A DNA stretch of 64,000 nt from Odontesthes bonariensis (Eukaryota; Chordata; Actinopteri; Atheriniformes; Atherinopsidae). The position numbers and the translations under genes are program-made. The stretch lies in the NCBI RefSeq assembly GCF_027942865.1, contig NC_134519.1, forward strand, positions 23,904,248-23,968,247, read 5' to 3'. Positions 1 to 12,640 of this stretch are shown piece after piece. The notes beneath the pieces are model-generated. The model was given only the letters and a program-made list of their open reading frames with translations. It did no database searches and was not told the origin of the DNA. Every line of letters begins with the position of its first letter. The first letter of the stretch is position 1.

Positions 1-867
1 GCGATTCAAAGCGGGTCATAAGGGGCACGAACGCCTCAAAGTTAGTTCTTAAAACTGGAAACAATTCTCATGCATCGGGACCTCATTCAGCTGTACGGTC
101 ACGTGATTCTTGTTGGTCAGTACTGACAACCTTATAGATACTGTAGCAAATGCTCTTAAGAAAGAAAGACAGAGGGAAAGGATTTACCTGCGGTGCCCAA
201 GATGCCAAAAACATCTATCTAGCACCTATGTAATAGGAAATGTGTTCGTTTCGTTACGTGGCCTAGATATTCATCAAGCTGATACATGTATGTATGCGAT
301 GGAAGACAGAGAGAAAACCTCACAAACAGCTGTCTAAAGGCTCCTTTTTGTTTATTTGGACGTACACCACTTCATCTAAACTACAGTCAAACAGACTGCA
401 TGTTCTTCTTCTTTCACTGATAAAGCTAAGCTGTGAAGGCAAACTCACTGCGGGAAATTCCAATCTTCCCAGAAAAAGAGGAGCCGTCACCAGCCCTTTA
501 GCTTACGGACCGATTTGCTTTGGAATAAAAATGTCTTAGGGTGACGATGAATGATGAAAAGACATAGAATGAAAGAAAAAAAGAAAAAACAATTGCAACC
601 TGCTGTGGCGGTGACAAGGTTAGCATTTCTTTTCTGCTGAAAACAGCCACAAAAAAAAATAAAACATCCACACAAGTGTGTCGTTAGATTACCTGTACTG
701 TGTTGATAGAGCAAGATAAGGGGAATGAGGAGGTATGTGTCAAGACTAAAGCAGTAACAAAACCTTATCATAAGGGTAGAACTACTAAGCCTAGAACTAC
801 ACACCAGCTCCATACCATAAGCAATGGTAATATTACAAATGAATAACCATTATGAACTTTCTAATAG

Positions 868-897
868 TCATTTAAAAAAAAAAAAAAAAAAAAAAAT
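868..897. repeat. Poly(A) tracts in slc25a36 intron 4
   Basis: An A-run of about 24 bases lies near 873-896, with a second at about 1120-1149. Both are simple low-complexity DNA in the intron after exon 4. The rest of 1-1950 holds no recognisable exon or repeat family by eye. Confidence 0.7.
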
Positions 898-1120
898 ATC
901 ACAATGGTTTTCATCATACCAGTGTAAAAAAAAAAAATGGGGTGCTACCTGACGCGTCCGCCCGAGTGCCAGGGGCCCCGGTTGACCTTTGTGGGCCGTG
1001 TTCTCTTCTCTATACACACAGAGCAAAGAAGGGGGGCCCAGACCACACTGTTTAAGTCACAACTGGGATGTTAAGCCATTTAAAGAGTCCTCTGGAGAGG
1101 CCTCAAAATAAAAGAGTTAC

Positions 1121-1151
<31 letters not shown>

Positions 1152-1950
1152 AAAGAGGGGCAAGGAGGGGGGGGGATAAATAATGGAGGAAACGAGGGAC
1201 AATGGGGGGCGTGAAAAAGAGGAAAGCACAACCTAAACTTTGAGGACCATAAAGGTTTTAGCTCAGGAATTGTATCGTTTACAGCAGCGGGAAATTTCCT
1301 GGGTGTTGCTTTTCATCTGGTTTAATTAAAGCCTGACACTGCTGATTCAAGGATGTGTGGACTGTCACTATGGAGAGGCAATTACCAGGAGATGTTTGTA
1401 GAAAAGCTGGTGATTGTTGGAAAAAAAAACCGATGTATCATAAAACAGTATGACTGCTTTGATTTTCACGGTGCTTAATGAATGGTTGATTAGCTCTTAG
1501 TAAACAAAGTGGGGCTGTTTTCACCTCCGTTAACATCAGTTTGATCCTGAGAGTCTTAAATTGTGCTTTCTGATTAACCAGTTACTGTTTATATCGAAAA
1601 CTTCTACACATGAAACAGCTCGATAATGCCTACGCATAACAGACATTATTATTTTTTTAGCTTTAGCATGCTTCAGGTGTGAGGGAAAGGTAGTGCCTGG
1701 GATATTTCAAACTGTGAAATTAAATCGTGAAAGAAAGAAAGAAAAAAAAAAAAGAAAAAAAAAAAGAAGTGAAAGCTGTCTGATGAAGACACGTCAAATC
1801 ATTTATTTAACATGTTTGTTTGTTTTTTTTTTTTAAAAAAAACATCAGTGAGAAACACTGCCCAGGCAGACTGACAGACAGTCAAACAGGCAGATAAAAC
1901 AGATAAGTGACAGACGGACAGGAGGCAAGGAGAGTGGGAGCTGCCATTAC

Positions 1951-4900
1951 CTGCCATCCCAGCAGACACCATGTGCACCTGGGTCGAGTCTGGCTCCAGC
2001 ACTCCATTCAGCTTCTCCTTGGCTGTTGAATAGGCAGCAAAGTAGATCGCCCTGTGGGAATAAGAGCGTGACAAAGGAACGCAGAGGATATTATTAACTA
2101 AAGATTAAGAAACTAAAACTCAATGATGCATTTAGTTTAGAGGGATTACAGGCAGAACATCATACAACAAGATCTAACTCCCCTGACCTTCTTTGCCCTT
2201 CTCTTAATAAAAAGGGTTTAGAAAACACTTCTGCGGACTGGAATTAAACCCAATGACCTCCACTTCCGAGCATAACGCCGAATGGGAGAGCAGCCTGTAC
2301 GACATACTCGTGCTCGAAATGTGTGTGCATCTCTCAAGTCATGAATGATGTTGGTGGTTCAGGCCGTCTGCACAATTCATGCGTGCGTTGCTAATGAATG
2401 CCAGTAGCATGCACAGTGGATCCTGCTCTCATTAGCATCTTTTTTTTTTTTTTTTAAGCTTTCAACCACCAGCATGTTGCTTAAGGGCGGTTTATGGTCG
2501 GAAACCAGGTCGTCTGCGTATGTGTCGCAGTTAACGCAGACATGCCCCCCCCCTATGTAGACACTCTGGTGCACCTCCCCAAAATTGTAACTCACCGCAG
2601 ACATCGCAGCAGGGAGGAGAGAAAGGAGGCCTCTGATTGGTCAACTCTACATCCGCTCTACACTATGCGTATTTCCGGTTTGCTAACCGGCTAATGGTGA
2701 CGCTAACCGTGCTAATCGTGACGATTCTTTCGCCTCTCTGCCAGCTCCAGTAGTAGCAATATTGCTTCCATTTCTAGATCGATCAGCTGCATCTCAATCA
2801 AAGTGCGCATTCGTCCTGTCGCCATTGTTGTTGAATGACCTCCGTAACCGGAAGAGAAACACGCCACCCACAATCCTAGCTTGTTCGTGATTGTCCCTCT
2901 TGCGTTGTGGCGTGGGATTAACATAGCGCAGACAGCGCTTCAAAAGTAGGCATAAATCAAAAATAACTGCGTCGTGTCTGCGACAAGCTCACTGCGACAC
3001 ACTGCTGCGAGAGTATACACGGCCCTTTACTAATTATAACAAGAGGGAGTAACTCTGTAGCCCGGCAACCCAGAACTCCCTTTGCAGATACACGGAGCAA
3101 TAAAGTCTTTATTTCTTTCAGTTATGAAGCATCTGCCGCATGCCTACACTGCTGTATACTTTCAAAACTGGACTCTTGGTTAATTATTGCTGCGTCAGCA
3201 ATCAACCCGTAGATATTGATGCAAAATGTTAATGGTTAACTCATAGCCTTGAGTACACACTTAAAAAGTTTAGAAAGAGGTCTCTGATCGTGTCGACGTT
3301 TCATGGAAGGGTTTCCTTCTCTCATGTGAACAACTCTGCTAATAAACAATAAGCGATGAAGAGCTTCAGTTGTCATAGCCAGGAGCGTGTTTACATTTTG
3401 ACAACAATCTTAACAACTTAATAAGGTTTACTCCTTATGTTACAATATTCAGCTATCCAATCAAGACCACAGAACAGACACACTCACACAAGGCAAAGGG
3501 CATCTTTCACTGCTCTGAATAAGAGTCAGACAGTGAGTCAGCACATGCAGACGCTCTGTAGATCTCGAGGACTGAACAGCTCCTAATTAATGAATGGTGG
3601 GAGAGATGAATAGTGGATTGTATTTCTGCAGAGCTTTTGTAGTATTGTTAACCAGTCAAAGTGTTTTTACAGTACAGGACACATGGAGACACACACTCAA
3701 ATCCATACTTCTTCTAATCTATGGTGTATCTATCCTACACACAGCCACAAATTGACAAAACAAATCAGAGGCAATGCGAATTCAGTGTCGAGCTCAAGGA
3801 CTTTTGGACATCTGGACAGGCGCAGCCGGGGCTAAACCACCGACAGAGAAAACAAGTATGGAAGTAGATGGCTCGCACACAAGAGACAAACATCACCTCA
3901 AACCAATGGGAGGAGGATGACATGGGAGCTAGAGAGAACTAGACAGATCAGAAGGGAATTAGACACAACTGCCTTAATACAGACTGCATTGTAATGCTTA
4001 AAACTACTAATACATGACTAAACTGCCACAGCTGGCCAGGCCCTGCTGCTTCTGCTTTATTCAGTTTTTTTTTTTTTTAATGACTGAGTTCGAGCTGTTA
4101 CGTAAGCCTAACCAGATGAGCTGAGAATCAAAGAATCTGTTTACTTCCGCTCAGATTTCCAGACCTACCATGAGTACAACATTTACTCTTTGTCTTTGGG
4201 GCCTGGTACTATTTCTGCCAACTTGTCGAAGTTCTGAGAGTGTAGGAAGCTTAAGAGAAGCGGACATTTTCGCACAACAAGGACATTCCTCAATAAAATT
4301 GGGCTGCCAGCTTTTTAAGCAACGTGCTGTGTAAATGACGTGGAGACTCTGCGATAACGGGTCATGTTTGTGCTGATAAAAATTGGTTTAAGCTGAATAT
4401 GTTTTGTGTGCTCATAGAAGATTATAGTGACCTACTTTTCTGTGTTGGTTATGATATGAAACACATGCAAGTGTGGGTTATTTTCATTTTCCTGCAGATT
4501 AGCACGATTGCTCAAGGCACCAAGGTTTGCCTTCATTGCAAAAAAAACAAAAAAAACAAAAAAAAGGCCTGGAAAAAAAATGGCTCTTCAGTGCTCTTGG
4601 TTTATTCGCACAGTTTGACTTAAAGTGATACTCCGGAGTAGATTCAACCTGGGGTCATTTGAACCGTGACATCCAGCCAAGTAGCCCACCCGCAGTTTTT
4701 TCGATATTGGCTGAACATCAGCTGAGTTACTGAGTTATCCCGAATAGCTTCGTACGAGGGTTAATGGATCCTGGCAGTATCTCCAAAATTACCACACTAA
4801 AATCACATGCCATGACACCAAACTTCTACAGTAGTACAAATATGGTCTGTACTCACCAAACGATGCATTTGGAAGTTTGAAAATAGTCCAGGAGTTTATT

Positions 4901-7900
4901 ATTATCAACACAAGCCTGATAGCTTCTCTGCAGCTAAAGCTGCGTCGACGTCACTTCAGGGAGCTGGGAGCTTCAAAGTAAGATGAGGGTTGATCTACTA
5001 CTGTAGACAACAAAGCAAGGCTGCTCAATTTCTCCATTGATAAAATAATTTCACAACTCTACAACATAAAAATTCATAAAAAAAACATGTAGAATATAGC
5101 ATATACTTTGTTGTCTACAGTAGTAGATCAACCCTCATCTTACTTTGAAGCTCCCAGCTCCCTGAAGTGACGTCGACGCAGCTTTAGCTGCAGAGAAGCT
5201 ATCAGGCTTGTGTTGATAATAATAAACTCCTGGACTATTTTCAAACTTTCAAATGCATCGTTTTGTGAGTACAGACCATATTTGTAGTACTGTAGAAGTT
5301 TGGTGTCATGGCATGTGATTTTAGTGTGGTAATTTTGGAGATACTGCCAGGATCTATTAACCCTTGTACGAAGCTATTCGGGATAACTCAGTAACTCAGC
5401 TGATGTTCAGCCAATATCGAAAAAACTGTGGGTGGGCTACTTGGCTGGATATCACGGTTCAAATGACCCCATGTTGAATCTACTCCGGAGTATCACTTTA
5501 AAGGTAGGGTAGGAGATCCTTGATTTTAAGTCCAGCGAAGCTGCATTTTGAAAATACACAGGTCAAAAGTCCCAACCCCTTTATTCAGACTTCCTCCCTC
5601 AAGCCACGCCTCTAGAGTACATGAACGCGCAATGCTTGTTCACGAGCACGAAGATGCACGAGCGCTGTTCTGACAGCAAGCATCGATTGGTTTGGCTAAC
5701 TTTTTCTCATGGCGGATTCACAGGTAAGAAAATACCTTTCAACATCATAATGAACCGTTTAATAATGCTAGGTGCTAGCCAAACTGGCTCTAGTTTAGCT
5801 TCCTGCCAAGCTTCTGGGCACGCGTAATTCGTTCACGAAGAAGGGTACGCGCACAGGGGGAAGGAGGAGCAGATTGCAGTTTAATAGACGCATCAGAATC
5901 CAATCATCGTTAAAGCTGCAGTCTGCAACTCTTTTTCAAGCATAACGCCTGGAACTGTCCCGGGATTCTGAAAGTAGTACATTAAAAACCCCAATACAAA
6001 AAAAAAAAAAATGAGTTCTCTAGGTCCCCTATATGTCCCGCTAGGTCCCTCTAAAGCCAGCAGGTTTGTTTACAGAATTGCAGACCGGACCGGTAAAAGG
6101 TAACCAATCAGGTAACGAGCTGGGCTCTGCTGCCTGTCAATCACCGATTGTGCACGCGCGATACAAGGTAGGCTCGTCCCCACGCTTATTTATCTAGACT
6201 ATTGAACTTCATTACGGGCTAGTCTACTTACTGTGTCTTCCATGATCGCAAATGACAGGTGAGTTGATGAATGAGGAGTCGTGTAGGCGCATCTGGCGTG
6301 CACGTAGACGTGCACGAGTTCTCATGTGTTTTGATGGGGCGGGACAGGAAGTTGAATAACTTTTTATTTTTCGGTTAAAAAAATAAGCATTTCTTGCATT
6401 TTGCGACTACGGAGGTCACCGTTTTCAACTTCAAGCGTTCTGATAGATCATGTAAACTCTTAAAATGCCAAAAATTAGGACTTATACGTATGACAACAAC
6501 AAATCCTGCAGACTGCAGCTTTAACGGTCCGTTCAGTATGATTGGATAGTGTTTTTCCTAGATTGTTCGTTCTAGAGGCCACTAAAACTTTTCATTTTTG
6601 TGTCAAAACTTTTAATTAATTGGTTACAATGGGGGTGTGAAGTAGCCTAGAAATCTAGAAGCCCCTAGCGGCCGCAAATGGAATTTGCTCCGGGGCTAGT
6701 CTAGTCACTTGCGGTCGTTTTGCAACGTTCCAAATCAAAACTTGATCGAGCTAATCAAATCGTGAGGAGCGTGGTCGGAGGCTGGGCTACCTAGTGACGA
6801 CAGAGGTGCGACGTTTCAGTGTGTAGTTCCAGAGAGAGGTGTGTAAAAAAAAAAAAGTTCCCTTAGCTAGCTCTCTTTAGCTTTATAGGGAAACGAAGTA
6901 AACTTACATCTGAGAGCAATCCCCAGTCAATTGCGAGCATGATGTACCGAAGATAGCGGGCCGATCTTCGTCTCAGAGCTGACAAAACTCTCCGGTAAGG
7001 CATTTGAACGGTCAAACTCCGTTAACGGGACGAGAGTAGTCAAAACGGCTAAACCGGAAGTGCGTTGCTCACTGCGGCTAGCTTTTGCAGCGCCGAATTC
7101 GTGGGAACAAAATTGTAAATAGCCGGTATTTTGTCAGATTTTCAACACCTTGGGGATCTAAACGACTACTTTCTCGCCTGAAAATGTTTCAAATGTTGCT
7201 AAAGTTTACAGAGTTTAGAGCTTAAGAGAAATCAGCTTTTCAGGCCATAGACTACAAACCACAATGTAAATTCCATCGCGTTGTCTACGTAAAACTTCTT
7301 CATCGCTATGATTGGTTGTTGTGCCATCCTATTGCGTGGCGTTGAACTTGACAGACAGCCGTTTATTCCGCCCACACTGCTATCCAGCGTCACTAGACCA
7401 ATGTACAGCTTTTTGCTGTACGGGTCTGGCTTGCTAGGCTAGGTGTGAAGAGTTTTTCAAGCAATATTTAAAAAAATGCTCCAGAAAAAGAACCCCTACC
7501 CCACCTTTAATTCCTGGATCTTAGTTACAGTTTGTGAACTCAAACACTCACCATGTCAGCTAAAATAGACTAAATATGCTGTTTCACATAAATTCATACA
7601 ACGCTAATGACTAATCTTCTTTTGACAGCTCCCCCTGAAACTGTGTGAGCACTTCTTAGGAGGAGTCTGTCACCTTAAAAGCCTCTGTCTGCAGATCATA
7701 AAAGTTCAGATAAACGGGAGAAGCTACAAGACACACCCAAATGATTGGAGATAACCTTTTACATACCTGGAAGGTGCTACACCGACAAGGTTGGGACCCA
7801 GTCCTCTGAATAGTGAGCGAGGTCCCTCTTTCTCTATAATCAACCTGCAAAAAAGAGCAAACATTTCACTTCATATTAATCTCACATCATAATAAACAGC

Positions 7901-10900
7901 GAGAAAACAACCTTTTATGTTAACACACTACTAGGCCAACTATCATGTAAATGACTGGGAGACTACTGAAAACTTATTCTATGTTCAATTACAACACAGA
8001 GCTATCGCTTCACATCGACGTGATAAAATTGAAAATAGAAATTAAACTGAACAGCCCGTGTTGCACAGACAACTTTTATTTAGCACAATATTTGTTTGTA
8101 GTTTAAATGACTGCATGTACAATGTGAGAGCCCTTTACCCCATAGACCGGTACACTTGACACTCTTAGGGCAAATTGCCCGGACCCGACACTTGACCCAA
8201 CATCACAGAATGGGGTCAATATTAACATAGTGCAAGGCCCAAAATTAGCTGGCGGACACGTGTCCCCGCTTTGGTGGTGTTTACAGTGGTATTATATATT
8301 TTTTTTAACAAACAAAGCAATAATCAAAAGAAAAGGGCAAGAGGTCATTTTCAGTCACATCCAAAAGATACACAAAATGGTCCTTGTGTAGCAAAAAACT
8401 TGCCTTTAGGAAGATTTAATGCTTAAAATAGCAGCAGCACAATTTGACCAAAACAATAAGACAGAGGTCTGATCTCTCTTGGAGTTATGCAGCAGTAGTT
8501 TGTTCTGTTTGTAGCTTCTGCCTTTTTTTTTTCCCCCCAAGCTGTTCAATTTGGCAAGTCCTGTTTACAGCTTAAATAAAAAAAAAAAAAAAGCAAAAGA
8601 AGTGATTTATGGTATAGTAAGAGAGTAAGGCAAGGAGTTTGGAATGAAGGTGTTCCCCGCAGTCACCAAACGCCAAACAGATGCATTCACCTCTGCTCTA
8701 AAAAGGATCTGGCTGACCCACTTTGGCTTGTGAGTCAGTCATCGCCTTTCACTGGAGTTCGTCCCTCAGCTGTCCTGCTACACTCTGCATCACGGTGCCC
8801 CGTTTTTGCTAATGGCTGCTTGCCTCAAGGACACCACAAGGAATTGGCTTATGTTGGCAAAAGACCAGTGTTGAGCATGAAAACAAGCCTGGATTAAATG
8901 CTATCTCACGACACAGAGAACCGCTCCAGTGTTCCCAAATAAAATCCTGAAGAAAACACGGACAAAGTAAACATCACCAATCATTGCAACAATCGATGCC
9001 AACACATCTGTCTTTCTGTCAAAACTGTATAAGAAAACAAACACTCGAGTGAATCACTTGGGTTAAGGTTAACAGTTAAGGAAATCTAAAAGTGAAAGTT
9101 CCCCATTTTGCTAAATCTTGACAAATCTGGATTTCATGGTAATCCATTAAGACCAGAGCCACAACATGCTTGTGTTTAATTAACTGGATGTTGCGTAGGA
9201 CCTTAATAGGATATAAAATAAAAAAATAAATAAATAAAAAAAGCTATTTTCCATATAGCTTAAATTTGTCAAAGATTCTTAATTTGCAAGATAATTAATT
9301 AAGGCACATGGCAGTGGAAAATTCCACACACAGCAGCTTGTGCATTATGCAATATGCTGAACACTGTGAGACATGCTCTTTGACTCTCGCAGAAATAGCT
9401 TGCCAGAAAAACAAGAGAGAGCTCCGTAGCTAAGCTACACTGAATATTCATTTGAAAGCTGTAAATCCCAAAGTGATTAACAATAATTAGAAAAAGAAAC
9501 ATCCTGCGACGGCAGCATTACGTAGTTTCCAAAGAACACTGCAACAGTTCTGAATTCCCCAACACTCTCACTTCTCATTTATTCTTCCAGATAACATTCC
9601 ACTATTTTAACTACAAAGGAGGTACAGTTATTGTTTTGTGGATTTCCAAAAGCTGGATGCCAGTGACAATGAAAAATATACGGAGCTGAATTGTTTTCTG
9701 TTGCGCAGTTCAAGTCTTTCTTTGAGTTCAAGCTGTGCACTAAAAACTACACAAGCAGTTCTGTAAAAGACGCAGTGGTGGCATGAAATGAGGCGAGATC
9801 CTGTTCATTTTATGTCACTATAGTTCTCAGATTTATACTACTGGGCTCTCCAGTAATATAAATAATGAGATAACACTGGGATCTGATGGCATCAAGTATA
9901 ATCTGTAATAAGACATGAGCTGACACCCTTGTCCCTTATTTACACAAAAATATTTGCAACAATGATCAAAAGAATTTGTAAATGATAGCATAAAGATTCA
10001 CAAACGATGACTCACAAAACTGCAAACTCCCACACATTTGTGAATATTGGTAAAATAATAAATACATAATTCCAATTTTATTCATATGTCACAAGGGAAA
10101 ATATATATTTGATCCAGTGGCTCCAAACGATGTCTAGGGTCATTCTCCTTACTTGAGACAGTGCAGAGGCCCCGGCGGAGAAACACGGGCGACGCTGGCG
10201 CCGTTAACGGTGCTGAGCTGGACTTCAGAGATGTACAGCGTGATGGAAGAGGACTGCAGTCTGGTCTTCACCACTTCAAGAGGACAAGTTAAGATGGCGC
10301 CCACCGTACCACCACATCTAGGAGGCAAAAGGTGAAAGAAGAGACAAGAAAGTTTGGAGAAAACTGAGAATGGAACAAAAAGCAAAGCAAAAAGGAGAGC
10401 AGAGCTTGTTCATGGATGAAAGAGTTCGCCTTGGCTTTGTGATAACAATTCAAGAGAAGAGATGGTCTGAGCGCGTTTGTGACAATACAGCAAAACATTA
10501 ATGCTTCAATAGACCATCTATCCTTTTCCAATAACTGATATCTGCAAGTCTTCTTAAAACAAGCCTAAAGCTCATCACTGCTATCAGCGATTCCTTGCAT
10601 ACAGAAGCAGAGCCACATTCCAACAATATGACCTGTGATGAGCTGACAGCAAGCTGACCGCTGTTCAGCGTAACTGTACCTCGTTGTTGACTTTTGCCAC
10701 ACGAGAAGGAGAAAATGAGGCTGTTGTTTACCTCAATTGCTGAACTCTACACACACACAAAATGAATATGAACACAGCTGCTCACTAGCGAAAAGGAGAA
10801 ATTTGTGAATATGAACTAATCAGCAAGTCAACTAAACCTAATCTAATTCAAAACGATCAAATTATCTAAAGCAAAAAAGCATCAGTCTCAATAAACACTC

Positions 10901-12230
10901 TTGTATCTCTTCCACTGATATGACACATACATCAATATATTATTCTGATAAGCTTAAGACAACAGTCATATGCCAATTTTGTGTTATTCTCCCCAGCTTC
11001 ATTAAGGCATATAATGTCAATACTTTATCGGGGGTGTAAAAATTGCACAAGCTGTGGCCTTGTTGACATCCTGGCACTGAATTCCCATTGCTGCAAATGG
11101 CTTTCCAGAAGCAACAGCTATATTTACCTTTTGAATATACCAATCCGCATTTATGCTCACAGCCAATCGTGACCCTTGGCCTACTTTCTAGGCCATGCAG
11201 CTGCTGCATGTGCAAGTCTCAAAGTGGCTGAGGTAGGTAAGCACTATGCTGAGGCCTGTTTTGGGGGAAAAAAATCTCCCTCTTCAAGATAGGAATATAT
11301 TTAGTTTACTCAGGTTATGCATACTTGACAAGAGATAAAATAAGTGTTTTGGTGCTGATTAGATCACTTTATTCGATCGTTTTAATAACGGTGGTTTGGC
11401 GCTGAGGTGAAAGACAACGTAATGGACGCAGATCAACTAAAGACAATAGGCTTGCTTCAACACGGGTCAAAAAATATGTTCGGCATTTTCCCCGATGAAA
11501 ACGTTGTCAGGCCTATCAACAGACAGGGAGTAAAGGCATTGTGCATCTAATGAGTGGTTAGTGAGTTTTAAGGTTAAGCCGTTCTGCTAAATAGTCGTCC
11601 GTTTGAAACCTAGGGATGATTGTGAGGGAAAACACGAACCACGATTCTAACGGTTAAGAATTTCGATCAATAGATGAGATGCAGAAAATACACAGACGTG
11701 CTACTGGTTCGTGGGATTTGATATATCTGGATTAAATGAGCAGCTCTGCCGTGGTTGCAGCAGTTTGACAAGACATGTGCAGTGAGCAGCAGTGAGCCCG
11801 GAAGCGAATTTCATTTGCCGTCAAAATAAAGGACTCCACTTGTGAGGGGGAAAAAAAAGACAAAACAGATTCAATTTAACGACAAAAATCGACGTTAAGA
11901 TTTTCATATTTACATCTAAAGTGATTCGTGTAACATTTACGTTAATATCTGCAGCCCTGATAGACATATTTCCAGGGATTAAGCGGAAGTTTAGTTGGAA
12001 TTATTTTGACATTAAGGTTACGGACGTACATAACTGCAAGGACAGAAGGAAATGCACGCGCGGCGCAGACAAACTGCCCTTTTGACTTTGTTGCACCGAA
12101 AAGCAAGACAACGACTCGCATACGAAACAACAACTGTGTATTTGCAAACATATCCCGTTTAAATTAATTAAATTAGTTGTCTGACTTACCCTCCGGCGAA
12201 CAAATGAACGAGTGTGTCCCTTTGGCTCAT
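1951..12230 (-). CDS. slc25a36: Mitochondrial pyrimidine nucleotide carrier, SLC25A36-like, partial (exons 1-4)
   Basis: Coding exons read on the minus strand: 12190-12230, 10153-10317, 7767-7844 and 1951-2051, all with GT-AG junctions and continuous frame (385 nt, about 128 residues). The start [14 protein letters not shown] and the following [17 protein letters not shown] match the beginning of SLC25A36, an inner-membrane carrier that exchanges cytosine, guanine and uracil nucleotides between cytosol and matrix. The first carrier signature PxExxK is at residues 26-31, followed by TRLQ. Exon 3 holds [16 protein letters not shown] and exon 4 RAIYFAAYS and DPDSTQVHM-like sequence. The last base of exon 4 is the first base of a split Gly codon; the remaining exons (second and third carrier repeats) must lie before base 1, and I saw none in 1-1950. 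SLC25A33 is the nearest alternative, but the N-terminus fits SLC25A36 better. Teleosts may have a and b copies, which I cannot tell apart. Confidence 0.9.
2484..3026. mobile_element. Harbinger-like nonautonomous DNA transposon (MITE)
   Basis: The ends begin AGGGCGGTTTATGGTCG on the left and, on the reverse strand of the right end, AGGGCCGTGTATACTCTCG, an imperfect inverted repeat. They are flanked by TTA on both sides (2481-2483 and 3027-3029), the TWA-type target duplication of PIF/Harbinger elements. The interior is CpG-rich unlike the surrounding intron and carries a short minus-strand open frame at 2712-2924 with no clear relative. It lies in intron 3 of slc25a36. The assignment rests on ends and target only. 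Confidence 0.55.
4624..5497. mobile_element. Foldback element with 392-bp inverted arms, TTAA-flanked
   Basis: The left arm 4624-5015 and right arm 5106-5497 are nearly perfect reverse complements along their whole length, separated by a 90-bp AT-rich spacer (5016-5105). The outer ends are AGTGATACTCCGGAG and its complement, flanked by TTAA at 4620-4623 and 5498-5501. There is no meaningful open reading frame. TTAA target duplication is known for piggyBac and Kolobok transposons; assignment to either is inference. It sits in intron 3 of slc25a36, so the pre-mRNA could form a hairpin of about 390 bp. A diverged half copy is present at about 62,925-63,398. Confidence 0.85.
5914..6520. mobile_element. 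607-bp MITE with AGCTGCAGTCTGC ends, TTAA-flanked
   Basis: Perfect terminal inverted repeats AGCTGCAGTCTGCA / TGCAGACTGCAGCT are flanked by TTAA at 5910-5913 and 6521-6524. The next bases outside are also symmetrical (CG on both sides). It has no coding capacity. It is inserted in the 5502-7506 element. A second copy, interrupted by two later insertions, spans 58,331-63,633; comparing the two fixes the boundaries of both those insertions. Confidence 0.85.
6643..7441. mobile_element. 799-bp element with TAGCCTAG ends and 9-bp target duplication
   Basis: The ends TAGCCTAG and CTAGGCTA are inverted, and the 9-bp sequence GGTGTGAAG is repeated on both sides (6634-6642 and 7442-7450). It is CpG-rich relative to the host and has no long reading frame. 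A 9-bp duplication is typical of Mutator-like transposons, although other superfamilies can give 8-9 bp. The element at 62,648-63,620 has related ends and also a 9-bp duplication. Confidence 0.75.
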
Positions 12231-12640
12231 TCTTTAGCATGCTATGCCAAGCAGCGCGCCTCTGGCTGCGGCAGAAAGTGAAAAACGGACTCGGTTCCGT
12301 TCCTTCCCGTTGCCCTTTGCCTCCTCGAGGATGAGCACGTAGACAGGCAATCGACGTCGACCGCTAACCAGCGATGGGGCGAGTCTCCGGTGAGTCAGAC
12401 TGCAGTGGGCCGCCAAACCCCCTTCTGTGTATCCCAGCTTGCTCTGCTTCCCCGTGTACCTAGAGACCCAGTGTCTTCGACAAAAACACCGCAGAGTTGC
12501 GAGCTCACCAAGCAGGGTAGTGGCACTAAAATGTCTCCGGTCTAACAAACGGTTATATAGCACATTCACGGGGATGACTCGATTGTCTTCTCTGCTTTCA
12601 TCGCTGCAAAAAGAGGGAAGGACTCAGTACTCATAGTAGT
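12231..12640 (-). other. slc25a36: Probable 5' UTR / first-exon region of slc25a36
   Basis: Upstream of the ATG at 12228-12230 the sequence becomes GC-richer than its surroundings, with several CpGs, up to about 12,640, as expected of a 5' leader and core promoter. No splice acceptor is needed before the ATG. The exact transcription start cannot be read from sequence. Confidence 0.45.

Larger units (their letters stand above)
5502..7506. mobile_element. TTAA-flanked element, host of two later insertions
   Basis: The left end begins AGGTAGGGTAGGAGATCC and the right end closes with CCCTACCCCACCT, an inverted pair, flanked by TTAA at 5498-5501 and 7507-7510. Inside it are a second TTAA element (5914-6520) and an element with a 9-bp target duplication (6643-7441). 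Removing those two leaves a parent of about 570 bp, so it is nonautonomous. A short plus-strand frame at 5621-5827 is probably chance. The left TTAA is the same four bases as the right TTAA of the neighbouring foldback. Confidence 0.75.

Noticed and set aside
110-337. 75-aa plus frame with a CPRC motif at the window start
   Set aside because: The single Cys pair and Lys/Arg content are not enough for a zinc-finger call; it lies in an slc25a36 intron with no splice support.
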